DNA of 64,000 nucleotides from Sepiola atlantica (GCA_963556195.1 OY744528.1:63854146-63918145), one strand, 5' to 3'; counted from the stretch's first letter, positions 34,063 through 46,679 are shown. Notes: generated from the letters alone by a model not told the origin. Translations and numbers: made by a program.

Positions 34063-35353
34063 CGAGGAGCGTTCAATAAGTAATGCCCCTAACCCACTTC
34101 CAGTTGTCTGATCTATATGAAATTTTGCATGTGTAATGATTTATATATGTATGGGTTATGTTGCAACATACAGCTCTGCACTAATTGTGGTTTCTGATTG
34201 GCAAGTGCTTGAACTGAGTCAGGTGTGTTATGGAGCAAGTTGAGTGTTGCGCAGTGATCCGATTTTTGTATTTGAAAAGACGCACACCAAAGGAGACTTT
34301 TGATGAAATGAGATAATCTTATGGTGATTATACCCCATCATATTACCTTGTAAAACGCTGGTATCGTGAATTCAAACATAACCGGAAGTCTGTGGAAACA
34401 GCTTCCAGACCTGGTCGTCCCTCTTCTGCCATTGATGAGGCATCTGCCCGTCAAGTTGAGGCTGCCATTTTGGAAGATCGACGCATTAATATTCGCCAAT
34501 TAACTCAAGAGGCTAATATAGATACAGGGTTCGTGGAAACTATCATTCATGACCATTTGCATATGCATAAGGTGTCTATCAGATGGATTCCCAGGTTACT
34601 CACACCTTTCCAGAAACAATAACGCGTCGAGTGCTCGAGGATGGATTTGGAGATGTGCCAAGTAGATGAGTCAAACTTTTTCAAAAGACTGATTAGACAG
34701 AATGAAACTTGGGTCCTTCACTATGATCCAGAGACCACAGCCCAGTCAAGGCAGTGGAAGCACTTGGACTCACTGCTTCCAAAGAAGACAAGGGTGCAAC
34801 CCTCCGCTGGCAAGGTCACGCTCACAGTCTTCTGGGACCAGGACGGGTTAGTGATGACAAATTTCCTGGCAAAGGGTACCGCAATTACAGGACCCTATTA
34901 CGTTTCACTTTTGATGAAATTAAGAGAAGCTTCAAAATCAAGAGGCGGGGGCAAGATCAGCAACGGTATCCACCTCCTGCAGGACAACGCTCCGGTCTAC
35001 AACTCGCATGTCGCCAAATCAGAAGCACGGGCGTGTGTCTATGAAATCCTCCCCATCCCCCTTACTCTCTTGACTGGCGCCCTCTCACTTTCATTTCTTC
35101 CCAGCCATGAAGTTGTTTTTGAAAGGAAAGCGTTTCCTAGATGATACAGCCTTGATTTCTGAAGTTACGACGTGGTTGGGGGACCAACCTGGGGTGTTCT
35201 ACAAAAACGGTGTCCAAAGCTGCATCAAACGATGGGAGAAATGCTTAACTCTGGGTGGTACCTATGTAGAGAAAGACTTATAGTTGTGCCAAGTTTCATT
35301 ATTCTACTGTAATAGGAAATGGGTCAGAGGTATTACTTATTGAACGCCCCTCG
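34063..35353 (+). mobile_element. full-length but inactive mariner (DD34D) transposon
   Basis: 1291 bp between TA at 34061-34062 and TA at 35354-35355. Left end CGAGGAGCGTTCAATAAGTA; reverse complement of the right end CGAGGGGCGTTCAATAAGTA. Over the outer 39 bases about 34 match. The single ORF is interrupted. Like the other mariner it lies within a TA microsatellite. Confidence 0.93.
34230..35283 (+). pseudogene. mariner transposase, disrupted
   Basis: Starts ATGGAGCAAGTTGAG at 34230. An in-frame stop follows at about 34315 and another at 34620, then one longer frame at 34641-35144. N-terminal HTH remains include VKRWYREFKHNRKSVET and DRRINIRQLTQEANID. The first catalytic Asp sits in ETWVLHYDPET and the second in LLQDNAPVYNSH. 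Near 35075 a one-base loss shifts the frame inside the YSPDLAPSD motif, and the position of the third Asp reads as His in the shifted frame. The C-terminal tail (LKGKRF, KRWEKCLTLGGTYVEK) stays recognisable to the stop at 35281. The spacing between second and third catalytic positions fits DD34D. Confidence 0.9.
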
Positions 35354-35501
35354 TATGTATATATATATATATATATATGAATTTGTTTAAGTTCGCACAA
35401 ATATTTAGATAGTATGAGAATAGCGTACAATAAGGCTAAATCTCTAAATATGATATGATAATAATTCAAAAACTGTTCCAGATTGATTACAAATACTTTT
35501 A

Positions 35502-36043
35502 TACAGGGTTGCCAAGAAGTTACTGAGACCTCACAGAAAACTCTTAAACTTTAAAACATTCTATATTTTGTAACCGTATCTTGATGGAATTTAACCATAA
35601 TATGACGATGCCAATGGAGAATTGTTTGCAAAAAAGTACAACATTGAAAAAATTCACAATGTCAACTGGCCTATAAATTTCCTAGACGTGACTATCCCTG
35701 ACCTTTTCTTGTGGGGGTGTCTCAAAGGAAATGTTTACACCAATAAAACTGAGAACATCAGGAATGGAGTCGAGGAATCAAATCGTAATCGGGTGATCCT
35801 GCAATCCGTCATGCAGAAAGGCCATGCATTTGTGAAGATGAAAATGGAAAAAATTTAAAAGATGTTATTTTTCATAAAGAAATTAGTTTTTTAATTTTTG
35901 TTCTTTTCTGCAAAAAAAACTTCCATTATTTACGTCATTTTATGTTAAAATTCCATCAATTTACCATGAAAAATGACGTTAATGTTAAATTCAAGTTAAA
36001 AACGTCTTCAGTGATCCCTCAGTTTCTCTTTGGCCAGCATGTA
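35502..36043 (+). mobile_element. internally deleted mariner-like element
   Basis: The left end TACAGGGTTGCCAAGAAGTT and the reverse complement of the right end TACATGCTGGCCAAAGAGAA are imperfect inverted repeats over about 30 bp, starting at TA on both sides. At about 540 bp it is less than half the usual length and retains only the C-terminal part of a transposase. Confidence 0.65.
35622..35858 (+). pseudogene. transposase C-terminal fragment (D-x-FLWG type)
   Basis: A 78-codon frame reads VNWPINFLDVTIPDLFLWG followed by LKGNVYTNKTENI and ILQSVMQKGHAF. In the parent family the motif is PPRSPDLTPLDFFLWG followed by LK..VY; here the Pro-Asp-Leu part is altered. This third-catalytic-residue region and the tail are typical of a mariner-like lineage distinct from the two mariners in this window. 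The N-terminal region and first two acidic residues are absent. Confidence 0.68.
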
Positions 36044-36483
36044 CAAACATTTGTTTTTGCCTGTTCTGAAAATATTTATTTTACTGATTAACAAAATATC
36101 AAAATATTTACGAAAAGTGCACATTTTTATCCGACACAATCACGCTAGAGAAAACAAAAACAAAAATAAAATACAACCGTTAACGTTTGCTTTCTAACTT
36201 AATTTATCCATTTTTTCTCAAATAAAGGAAATATATAAATGGTAAAAATAATTAATTTACACCTACCATAATTCTCACTTCGGTCCTTATTTTCTACTTT
36301 TTCTCTCCTTTTCTTCCTATTTCTTCTCTTTATATTTTTTAATTTTTTCTCAGACATTACAGGACCTATATTTGATCACGACGCCTATAATTATCTATTA
36401 ACCTCGTATTTAAACAGCTTCGAGTTTTAACATGAATTACCTATGATTCATTCTAATTAATCGCTTTTTTCATATTTTTATCA

Positions 36484-36488
36484 TAACT

Positions 36489-36574
<86 letters not shown>

Positions 36575-36575
36575 G
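36484..36575. repeat. (AAT)n-(ATT)n microsatellite
   Basis: AAT repeats flip into ATT repeats, giving a perfect small palindrome. It lies about 150 bp left of the R2/R4-type copy A. Confidence 0.96.
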
Positions 36576-36997
36576 TTCATCAATAATTATTTTAATCTAA
36601 AACTAAAAAACAGTGTTAACGTTGAATTATTTATAATTAACATCCGGTACAATTAGATTAACTACTCCTATTATTTACTATACTTACCAATACAGTAAAG
36701 AAATGTTCGTACCGATCCTTAAATTAAATAGATGTTGGTTCCACAAGCCTCTTCAGATTTACAGTATTCTTCACCTCTTTTCGATAACGATGCGGTATCG
36801 CAACAGCCGCTCACCATTGATTTCTCGCTGGTAAAGACAATTGGTCTTCTCTGGGATTTGGGTGGCAATAAGCCTCCCTAAGGCCCCAGCATTCTCTGCA
36901 CTTTTCCAGTGGAGGTCTGGTTTGTGCTGTCCTTCCTCGGTCTTCCAATCCACCTCGACCTTCTACAAATATTTTGTCTGGTGTCAGCCTAGGCCGC

Positions 36998-37205
36998 TAC
37001 CATTAAAAAAAAAATAAATAAATAAAAATTTTAAAAAAATAAATAAATAAAATAATTTTTTAAAATTAATTTAAAAAAAAAATAAATAAAAATTTAAAAA
37101 ATATATTTTTTTTAATTTTTAAATATTTTCTTTTTTTCCTTTTCTTTTTCCTTATTTAAAAAAAACTAATTTTTAATTCTTTTTAATTAAAAATAAAATT
37201 GGGGG
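36998..37205. repeat. (AAAT)/(TTTA) low-complexity tract
   Basis: AAATAAATAAAA and TTTAAAATTAATTT runs within copy A's 3' part. Confidence 0.9.
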
Positions 37206-37454
37206 TGGGGTGGGGAGAGAGGGAGGAGCTTATAGTGTTTTTTGTAATTTCTTTTTCTTTCATTAATTTTTGTGCAGTGATAGCTGAGGCCGGTGTAATT
37301 TATTGGGGGGGGGGATTATGAAGTGCTGTTTCTTGCATTTTCTGTTCCTTGGTTCGTGTTGTGGTGTTCTTCTTGTGGTTTTGTTTTCTCCCTGTTGTAA
37401 ATTCCTTGTGACTGGTTAAGATCGCAGCTGTGTTGACTGGTTAGCCTTTGTAGC

Positions 37455-38030
37455 TTATGCGTGTTGGTTTCCGCATTCGATGATTTTCCTTAAGATCGCA
37501 GCTGTTTTGATCATTACCGTCCTTTGTATGGTTTCAATGGCCCCTTTGATTCCAATTTCTGCCAGTCTTTTCTCCAGGTTTTTGGGGATTGTTCCTAGTG
37601 CTCCTACGATTATTGGTATTATACTAACTTTATCCATAGTCCATATTCCTGTCAGTTCTCTGGCTAGTTCTGTGTATTTTTGATTTTCACTATGTGGTAT
37701 GCTGGAACGGCGAAGTCTACAATTTTACAAGATTGTTCCTTTTTGTCTAGTATAATAACACTAGGTCTCCTTGCTTGTATGAGTTTATCTGTTTTTATAT
37801 CCATATCCCAGATGATTTTGTGTTTTTCGTTTTCCAGTACTGTTTCTGGTGTATGTTTGTAGTATTTGTCCGCATATTCGAAATTGAATTGTTTGCACAG
37901 TTCCCAGTGTATTATTCCCAACACAGTCATCTCTGTTCTTGTATTCTTTTTGGCAAGTTTGCTACATTCACTTATTATATGATTTCCTGTTTCGTCTCTT
38001 TTGTCCACACAGTTTGCATTTATTGTTTTC
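37455..38030 (-). pseudogene. R2/R4-type zinc motif and restriction-like endonuclease (copy A)
   Basis: A Cys-X2-Cys pair (CKLC) near 38020 shifts frame into DETGNHIISECSKLA, completing a CCHC motif. The endonuclease region follows at 37664-38008 with WDMDIKTDK, QARRPSVIILDKKEQSCKIV and DFAVP. In active relatives the first catalytic acidic residue follows Arg-Arg-Pro; here it is Ser, so cleavage is probably lost. The 37455-37637 frame carries the conserved IPIIVGALGTIPKNLEKRL and RTVMIKTAAILRKI tail. Confidence 0.8.
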
Positions 38031-38234
38031 CTGAGTTTTATCTATTTTAGCTTTAATGTAGTTTGTCCTAATCGCATTGTTCTGTGCAGCCATCAGTAAA
38101 GATTCCGTTTCTCGGTTCAAGTTTCTTTTTCTTAGCCATGTCCAGCTATTTTCGTTGGTTTCTTCTCTTGTGAGTTTTATGAAGCGTCCATGTAGTTGTG
38201 TTTCTTCTCACTTTTCTTTTCTTGTCTGTTTGTG

Positions 38235-39310
38235 TCAAGTTTCTATGCTTCCTGCGTTGTTCGTTGGGACGGTATCTCTTGCTGCGGTGATCAGCCTTAT
38301 GTATTTCTCAAGCTCTTTTTTGGTTTCGTCCACACAGTCTTCTATACTTACCAGTCCTCTTCCCCTTTCGTTTCTCTTCACGTAGAGTCTGTCTGTATCG
38401 TTTTTTGGATGTCGTGCATTGCGCATAGTCATTAATTTTCTAGCCCGTTGGTCAAGGTGCCTGAGTTCTTCTTTAGTCCAGCTTATGAATGGTCCAGAAT
38501 ATCTTATTAGTGATACTGCCCAGGTATTTATACCTTTGATTAGGTTTCTGCTATATAATTTTTTTTCTAAGAGCTTTCTTGTTCTTCTAAGGTATTCTTT
38601 TCCAATCTTCTCTTTCATTTCTGTTGATTTGATTGTGTCTGCTTCCAAAATTCCCAAATATGTATAGCTGTCTTGTTCATCTAGCGCCCTCATCTGCTCT
38701 TGGTTGGGTAGTTCCATGCCTTCAGTCGTCTCCAGCTTTCCTTTTATAATCTCTAGCAATGCACACTTTTCCATTCCGAATTCCATTTGAATGTCTTGAC
38801 TGAATGTTATGGTCGTATTTATCAGCTTTTACAGTTCCTTTTTGCTTTTTGCAAATAGCTTCAGGTCGTCCATGTACATGAGATGGTTTATTCGTTGTTC
38901 TCTGCCTGTGAACTTGTATCCGGCATCACATTTCCTGAGTATGTAGTTGAGTGGCATCATGGCTATGATAAACAGTAGTGGTGATAGGAAGTCTCCTTGG
39001 AAAATGCTTCTCTGTATTTTTATCTCAGTCAAGTATTGTCCTCCAGCTGTCAGTTCTAATCTCCATGTTTCTATTGCTTTCTTGATGAGATTAATAATCC
39101 TGTCGGATATCTTGTACATTTTTAAACATTCAATTATCCATGCTTGAAGGATTCTGTCGTACGCTTTCTTGTAGTCAATCCATGCCATAGATATGTTCTT
39201 TTTCTTGCTTTTAACTTCTTTCAGGATCTCTTGATCTATGTATAACAGAGTATGCGTCCCTCTTTTCCATTTCTGGCATCCTTTTTGTTCCTCGACTGTT
39301 CAGGGAATAG
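38235..39310 (-). pseudogene. R2/R4-type reverse transcriptase (copy A)
   Basis: Minus-strand frames read EEQKGCQKWKRGTHTLLYID upstream of the 38829-39188 frame. There motif A is MAWIDYKKAYD, motif B is IFQGDFLSPLLF and motif C is LMYMDDLKLFAK, so the catalytic Asp pair is intact. After a stop near 38826, the 38235-38786 frame continues with MEFGMEKCALLE, YTYLGILEAD, INTWAVSLIRYSG and NERGRGLVSIEDCV. This wording is characteristic of a widespread invertebrate R4-like group. It polymerises cDNA on nicked target DNA when intact; here the N-terminal fingers are lost and frames are broken. Confidence 0.85.
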
Positions 39311-39340
39311 TAAATTTGCTCTCTCAGTTGTGCCGTTAGG

Positions 39341-39342
<2 letters not shown>

Positions 39343-39412
<70 letters not shown>
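39343..39412. repeat. (ATT)n microsatellite at the 5' break of copy A
   Basis: About 23 ATT units starting directly at GTTAGG. On the element's strand this is (AAT)n, equivalent to (TAA)n. Confidence 0.97.
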
Positions 39413-39581
39413 TAATCAAAAAACGTAAACAACATCAGGTTTCATTACGGATATCATTATTAATTAATTATCTTATTATTTTGTTTTCGATTAAAATTTA
39501 AAGGTCACAAATATGAGACACCTTCCTGTTTTGAATGTCAAGTTTACTTAATGTATTTTTTATTCTACTTACTACTTCTGC

Positions 39582-39631
<50 letters not shown>

Positions 39632-39889
39632 TTCATATTAGTCTCAACTTCTGGATGTTTTGAGTTGAATTTTATTTTAACATTAAGTTAATTCCTTTAA
39701 CACTTTCACCGTTCCTAGCAGGCAAGCCCTTTGTAAAAATTTAAAAGGGAAATTCTCCCGTCATTCTGTTTAAGCCATTTATGATGGCTTTTCGTTATAG
39801 TTCTAAAGCGTTCCGATCACAATGAAATTCCATCGCCTAACTAATTCCTATTTTGATATTTATTAATTTTTTAATGTTTTTTCTCCTGC
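39413..39889. other. AT-rich spacer with (TCA)n run
   Basis: A (TCA)n/(ATC)n trinucleotide tract lies at 39583-39631. Nothing else was recognised. Confidence 0.7.
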
Positions 39890-40898
<1,009 letters not shown>

Positions 40899-40959
40899 GT
40901 ACTCATTATGAGTTATCACACAAGTCATCATAAGTGATTGCTCACTGATAATTACCGGT

Positions 40960-42421
40960 GGTGTTCCCTGGAGTTTCAGTGACAACAAGCTTCCCCAGAT
41001 TTCCAGTACTCTTCACATCTTTTTGATAACCATTGCAAATGACTTTGCGGTAACAGCCGCTTACCATTGTTTTCTCGCTGGTAACAACCGTTGGCCTTCT
41101 CTGGTATTTGAGTGGCAATAAGGTCCCAACACTCCCCGCACTCTTCCCGTGTAAGTCTTGTTAGTGCTCTACCTCCTCTATCTTGCATCCTCCTTGATCA
41201 TTCACGACTATTTTGTGTGGTATACGCTAAGGCCGATGCCATAACTTTGGGGGTAGGGTTAGTTTATGAGATTTCTTGCATGTTCTATTCCTAGGTTCGT
41301 GTGGTTGTGTATGTCCTGGTGTTTTGTATTCTTCCTATTGTAACATCCATGTTATTGGTTACCGTTCACAGGTTATGCGGGTTGGTTTCCGCATAAGAAA
41401 ATGTTACTAAAAATTGCAGCTATTGTGATCATTACTGACTTTTGTATAATCTCAGTGATCCCTTTGATTCCAATTTATCTCAGTCTCTTTTCAGGTTTTT
41501 TTTGACAGTTCTTAGTGCTCCTGCTATTATTGGTATTATATTGACATTCTTCACGCTCCACACACCTTTCCGTTCTCTGGCAGGTTTCGTGTATTTGCTT
41601 CGTTTTTTCGTCCCCTTGATCTTCACTCTGTGGTCTTCTAGTACGTGAAAAATCTACGATTTGGCAGGATTTTTTCGTTTTTGCTGACTATTATGACACC
41701 CGGTCTTCTTGCTTGGATGCATTTATCTGTTTGCGCCTCTTTAAGCAATAGAATTTTTTTATTTTCATTTTCCAGTATGTCTCTGGTACATATTTGTACT
41801 ATTTGTTCGAATATTCAAAATGTAGTCGTTTTCATAGTACCCCGTGTACTGCTTTCCCTACGAAGTAGTATCTATTGTATTTATTTAGTTCATTTGCTGT
41901 ATTCACTTATGTGATTTGATGTTTCGTTGCTTTGCCCACACAATCTGCATTTAGTGTTTTTCTGGGTTTGATCTTTTTTTTAGCTTTAATGTAGTTTGCC
42001 CGAATCACATTGTTCTTTGCAGCTGTCAGTAGATATTCCGTTTCTCTGTTCAGGTACCATTCTCTTAGCCATGCCCATGAATAATGGTTGGTCTCTTCAC
42101 TGGTCATTATTATGAAACATCCATATAGCTGTTTTGTCTTCCCACTTTTCTTTTCTTGTTAATTGTTTCTGCGGTGATCAGTCTTTTAGTGTTCTGGGTT
42201 ATATATTTCTTCAGGCTCTTTTTTGTGTCTTCTCTACAGTCTTTTATACTTACTAGTTTCCTTCCCCCTTCGTTTCTTTTCACAAAATGTCTGTCTGTAT
42301 TGTCTTTAGGTTGTAGTGCGTTGTGCATGGTCATTAATTTACTAGCCTTCTGGTCAAGGTTCTTGAGTTCTTCTTTTGTCCAGCCTATGAATTGTTCAGA
42401 GTATCTTATTGGTGATACTGG
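40960..42421 (-). mobile_element. R2/R4-type retrotransposon fragment, copy B
   Basis: Parallel to copy A from the RT C-terminal region (42300-42421: GCATGGTCATTAATTTACTA, GTCCAGCCTATGAATTGTTC) through the endonuclease to the 3' region (40976-41240; shared words AACAGCCGC, TGGGATTTGGGTGGCAATAA-like and GGCCGATGCC/GGCCGCTACC). The 5' end stops at about 42421 against a SINE. More broken than copy A. Confidence 0.8.
41385..42421 (-). pseudogene. RT C-terminal, zinc motif and endonuclease remains (copy B)
   Basis: 42110-42334 reads MTMHNALQPKDNTDRHFVK and KLVSIKDC, the RT C-terminal segment. 41907-42107 reads HYSWAWLREWYLNRETEYLL and ends in a Cys pair region (ADCVGKATKHQ). The endonuclease part survives only in short pieces between 41400 and 41900. 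No catalytic residues can be placed with confidence. Confidence 0.65.
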
Positions 42422-42625
42422 AGAAGTAAGACCCAGCTCAGACTTTTTCTTATCCGTCCATTGTGGCGAAACGAGAATAATCTAGTCGTGTGCATTAAAT
42501 AGAGGATTTCGTTCAAAATTCCGTACAGATTCACGAGTTTAACATAAAGATTCCAGAATTCGTGAAGATGCACTTTCAGATGATCAGATGTTACATCGAC
42601 CGAAACGGCGTGAGAATTGCATGCG
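42422..42625 (+). mobile_element. SINE body, copy 2 (no tRNA-like head)
   Basis: Related to 4538-4715: GAATAATCTAG, TTCAAAATTCCGTACAGAT, GAAGATGCACTT, GATC, CGAAACGGCGTGAG. It begins right at the break of the R2/R4 copy B. The tRNA-derived head seen at 4418 is missing. Confidence 0.65.
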
Positions 42626-43489
42626 AGATGAGACTGTTGTCTGAATAATACAAATAATACAAATTATCAATCCTTATCTACAAAATTATGATGCAATTCT
42701 AAATATGTCTGCATCCTGATAATCAGTCTGGCTACCTCCTCGCTTTGAAAAACGTCTGGTTTATTGCTAATCGCCTAAGGCCTCTTTAATAGAAGATGTC
42801 GATATGCAACTCTTGGCTCTCTCCCCTATTTGCTTTGCATCACATCTTGCTTTTAGCGATAAGCTAATGAATATAAATGTCGACGATTCAGTTGTAAATA
42901 TTTATTAGATTAGATCAAAACATTTAGATTGTAATTAAACGACTTATGCAACCCTCACAGAAATAAAACGTTTTCCTCCTCTTTCCTGGTGCTCTGGCCT
43001 CGATGGAGAAATATATGCTGCGTGCGTGTCTGACTTAAACCTTCATAACGAAGCAAGTGGTTCATGTAAAGTGCTAATCACTTGTCGATATTCTACACCA
43101 TTAGATAAAGTACCCAACTGCCATTCTCGATACACTTCAGAGAGTATCTATATAAAGTTCACTAGTCTGTGAAATTAAGGATAAAAAAGAAGTCAGTAAA
43201 ATAACACGCCGTGTCAAAGTAAAAAAAAAAACAATAATCAAATGGCCGATCTAATTTTCAGGCAGAAAAAAAACAGAGCAAAAACATAAAAGCCACAAAT
43301 TCTATTACGTTTGAAGCACGTCATCTGTAAACGCGGTTAACATCCTCCGTTCATGTTTATCCGGAGAGGGGGTAAAGGATTCAACCTGGGAGAGTCATTT
43401 TTCAATTTTTTAGCATATTTTATTCTATTAAAACTTTCTAGCAGGTTTGTCTCTTGAGAGAAGTGTAGCCAATGTATATAACACATCAT
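42626..43489. other. unique sequence, nothing recognised
   Basis: No frame with a domain, no tandem repeat, no RNA boxes. Confidence 0.4.
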
Positions 43490-44140
43490 TCAATAAGTTC
43501 CAGGCCTAACTAATAAAACAACTTTAGGCAAAATTCGACTTTACTCATCGACATAGTCTCCTCTAAGGCGATACACTGATTCCAATGCTTCAATGTCAAT
43601 TTGATGTGTTTTCTATAGATTGATTTGTCCTGAAAATACGCCTCAGTTTTACTACATTATTGGAGCTAAATCTCTTTTTATGTAGCATTCTTCTAGAGTC
43701 TGCGAACAGCCAGTAATTGATCGGGTCAGATCTGGAGAATAAGGTGTGTGCGAAAGCAATTAGATATGCAATTCATGTATTTAAGCCATGCTTGCTATTG
43801 ACTTGTGGCATGGTGCATTGTCTCGGTGAACGAGCACGTTTTCTTCGTCATTTTGAGTCGATTTGTTTCTTTAAACGCAACGATCTGTTATCTCTATATA
43901 CTATTTGCTATTGACGGTTATTCTTTCTCATGGAAATCGATTAACAAAATATCTCGCGCATCGCAAAATACGGAGGCAAAAACATTGTCATTTAATGTTT
44001 GTGTCGTTGGTTTCTTTGGGCGGTGTTCAGCTGCTAGTATCCAAACAGCTAACAACCGATTTGACTCCGGAGTGAAGTAGAGAATCCATGTTTCACCCAT
44101 TGTCACATATTAAGGCAAATATTTCTTTGTGTTGCGTTGA
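43490..44140 (-). pseudogene. mariner transposase relic, antisense orientation
   Basis: On the minus strand the 43918-44106 frame reads GETWILYFTPESNR and FASVFCDARDILLIDFHEKE, the first catalytic Asp region of a classical mariner with Asp replaced by Thr in the D-P-E type motif. Toward lower coordinates, broken frames keep TPYSPDLT, a Lys-Arg stretch and the C-terminal acidic tail. The left outer end AATAAGTTCCAGGCCTAACT (about 43491) is where a terminal repeat is expected. The second Asp motif region (about 43880-43917) is lost. A different mariner lineage from the other three. Confidence 0.7.
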
Positions 44141-44235
44141 AACAGTTAAAAAATAAACTCTCTCAATCGTCGACGGATTGTTGTTTTTCATCGCCTGTAG
44201 TAGACGCGACACACGCTGGTCTATGGGTCTGTCCT

Positions 44236-44335
44236 GTGCAGTTCTATGAGGTCCACCCTCCCAGGCTTTGCCTCCCCTCTTTGGGGGAGGAGTAAGATTA
44301 TTACTTACCACCTGAGGCGCCCCTACCGGGAAATG
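44236..44335 (+). repeat. dispersed repeat related to 32945-33045
   Basis: TCTATGAGGTCCACCCTCCCAGGC...TACCACCTGAGGCGCCCCTACC; see the reverse-strand partner. It directly precedes the SINE at 44340. Confidence 0.55.
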
Positions 44336-44339
44336 CCAA

Positions 44340-44462
44340 CGGGGCTGGGCAGGCAATTTTTAATTGCTAGAGTGCTCACCTTCTCGTGTGCTGGCTTTTC
44401 AAGACCCACTTTCCGACCCGACCTTGGGTCACATCTTACCTCGTGGGAGTAAGATAAAAATA
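44340..44462 (+). mobile_element. tRNA-like SINE fragment
   Basis: ATTGCTAGAGTGCTCAC resembles an A box and GGCTTTTCAAGACCCAC a B box, 37 bp apart, followed by CTTTCCGACC and a tail ending GGGAGTAAGATAAAAAT. A related copy lies at 51255-51370. It sits within the region expected to hold the N-terminal half of the neighbouring mariner relic, so it may have inserted into it. Confidence 0.6.
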
Positions 44463-44749
44463 GCCTTGTGCCTAACCTCATGAAGAGGAGGTAAATAATA
44501 CTTACTTTGAACACTGCTTTCTAATCGACAGATGTTCATGTATAATGATAAATACGGTGCTTTGTAGCGCCATCGTACCTAACGTCAATTTACAATCGGC
44601 AAAAACGAGTTTGTAGAATTGTTTTGTTTTCCGAGATAACTGACGAATTTATGCGACCTGAGATTCAGCATTATTTGTGTCTGTACTACCGACATTTTAA
44701 GTCACAACCTGAATAAAACTTATCAAGTCATTGCTTTCCTTGAATAGTA
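44463..44749. other. sequence without a recognised feature
   Basis: On the minus strand around 44660-44700 a short MSVVQTQIMLNLRSH frame occurs, which might be the start of the mariner relic. It cannot be supported further. Confidence 0.3.
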
Positions 44750-44879
44750 TTTTACCTATTAGAATAAAATGCTTTGTCAACACAGAAAATCCAGATTTTT
44801 GTAACTGTCGTCCAACTCTTTCATTTCTTTGAATGTTACCAGAAGTTCCCTAATGGCATTCTACAATGTACATTTACTT

Positions 44880-45300
44880 TCCCTCAGTTCGTAGGGAAGC
44901 AATCACCGTGTCTTCAATGGAGTCAACATAGTTTATGATGAGACTAGATTATCCGTCCGCATGACTAATTTCTTAACGATACGAAAAACTCTATTTTATA
45001 ATTGTAATTGAGGAGAGTAGTCCCTCCATCTGCTTACAGTATACGTAGGTAACCCCTTTTTTCACGTATAAATCGTTAGCAGTAAATTACGGTCGGTTTG
45101 CAACACAACATGTCTTTCGTGAAGAAATCGATAGAATATGGTGATCGCAAAATTAATAGCCAATGCTTTCTACTCGATTTGTGAGTAACTTTTTTTTTTC
45201 TGCAGGTTGTAACGTACGAGACGTGTGGACGATAGGTGTTAGCGATCTGTCTTGTTTTGTTTTTTTTGTAACATGCAGGCTTAAATGCTGTAGGAGCAAG
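44880..45300 (-). pseudogene. Ty3/gypsy RNase H region and downstream spacer, decayed
   Basis: Minus-strand pieces include HTSRTLQPAEKKKLL, then a Tyr/Phe-rich core, KKGLPTYTVSRW and a broken equivalent of the H-A-D-x-L-S-R motif (MRTDNLVSS). SIEDTVIASLRTE at about 44900-44940 matches the pre-integrase spacer of this group. It would degrade the RNA strand of the hybrid in an active element. Confidence 0.6.
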
Positions 45301-45399
45301 CATCAGTAGCCACAATGATTTTAAGATCTGGATTATCGTGCGTTAAAACTAATTCTGATGTGAGTATATATTTTATTTTTCCAAATGCATCTTAGAATT

Positions 45400-46100
45400 C
45401 TGTGCCCAAACTAAATATTTTCGTTTTTTAATAGCTCATGTAGAGGATCTCGCAAATGTTTCATGTTTGGAGTAAACAGATTATAATAATTTGCTAAACT
45501 AATAATTCTTTGTGGTGACGATAGGTATTCCGGAGTCGGCATACTTTTATCGCACAAGCTTTCTTTCAGTCTGTTGTCTATTATTTGCCCAATTTTAAAA
45601 ATTTTTCTATAAAAAAAATCGCATTTTCCTACCTTTAATTTAAATTCATAGTTCTGAATTCTTTTAAATAATTCGTGTACGTGTGTGTTGTGTTGTTCAG
45701 TGCTCTTACCGATAACGAGAATGTAATACATGTAGGCTGTCGCAAATTCCAGTCCGCTAAGCAATGTGTCCATTACTTGTTGAAAAATGGCTTGTGCAAC
45801 CTTAAACCTAAATAGTAATCGTTCGAATTTGTGCAACCCCCTATGAATAGTTATGCAAAGAAGCTCTGGGCACTCCTTGTCTACAAGTATTTGTATATAA
45901 ACATCGCTTAAACCAACCTTTGAAAGAAATTTCCTCCGTTGAGTTTAGCGAAAAGTTCTTCTCGAGTATGGAGAGGGTAGTTGTAATACTTTAGTCAATG
46001 GTTCAATCCTGTGGAGAAGTCTTCACAGTCACAGATCTCTTTACTTTTCTTACGTAGAGTGTAGGCGAAGCCATTAGCTGTACTTTACTTGAGATATTAC
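45400..46100 (-). pseudogene. Ty3/gypsy reverse transcriptase, inactive
   Basis: The frame 45411-45836 is the best piece: KVAQAIFQQVMDTLLSGLEF, then AYMYYILV where an active enzyme has an aromatic-X-Asp-Asp box, so both catalytic Asp are replaced by Tyr. EQHNTHVHELFKRIQ and LANYYNLFTPNMKHLRDPLH follow, the classic RT-to-RNase H connection. Broken frames up to about 46100 keep the upstream motif A region. Confidence 0.82.
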
Positions 46101-46679
46101 TCCCATTTTTGGATTTTATATGATTCCTGGTCAATCTGATTTAATGACGCAAATGGAATATTTATTTTCTTATAAAAACTGGTAGAATATTTTGTTTTTA
46201 TTGAAACTTGGCAGTTTTTACATCTTTCCAGTCCACTAGAGAAAACTTCTGGAAATGTTTCTTTTAATTCTTTCTTTTAATCTATCTGCTTCATTATTTA
46301 AATTTTAAATATTTTGACAAAAAGTATTTATGAGCATATTCCATAATTGAGAGTTATTCACTAACTCGGTGCCCTAGATGTTGTTTACGTTGTCCAACAC
46401 GGACATTTGTAATTTAAAAGTATTTTTTATGTTACGTAAGATATTAGATCGCCTTCAAATTTCATCTGTTCATCAGTGACGTTGTTATCTATTTTGCTTG
46501 TTGTCATCAAAGTAGATTTTACAATTTTGTCCACGTTTGAAGGGTAATTATTGACAGATCTGAACTGGAATCAAGTTGCAGCGTTATATTTTTATTTAAT
46601 ATTTTACTTGCACAAATTTCATGATACATTCAGCTTCGTCACTTTAAGCCATTTTAATAAACCTTTAAAAAAAATTTAA

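Larger units (their letters stand above)
36720..39340 (-). mobile_element. R2/R4-type non-LTR retrotransposon fragment, copy A
   Basis: Read right to left it has a reverse transcriptase truncated at its N-terminal side, a CCHC zinc motif and a restriction-like endonuclease, the layout of the R2/R4 group that lacks an apurinic endonuclease. The 5' break at about 39340 lies exactly where an (ATT)n run begins. Related to copy B (40960-42421) over most of 36720-38520. Within it, 36998-37205 is an AAATAAAT-type low-complexity expansion that copy B lacks. Confidence 0.83.

Noticed and set aside
37480..38667. Plus-strand hydrophobic frames that look like membrane proteins
   Set aside because: They are the antisense of the R2/R4-type RT and endonuclease; Lys/Glu-rich sense codons read as Phe/Leu/Ser on the other strand.
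42560..42605. Hammerhead-like reading of the SINE body (CAGATGATC ... CGAAAC)
   Set aside because: The first copy of the SINE does not preserve the core or the stem, so there is no support from comparison.
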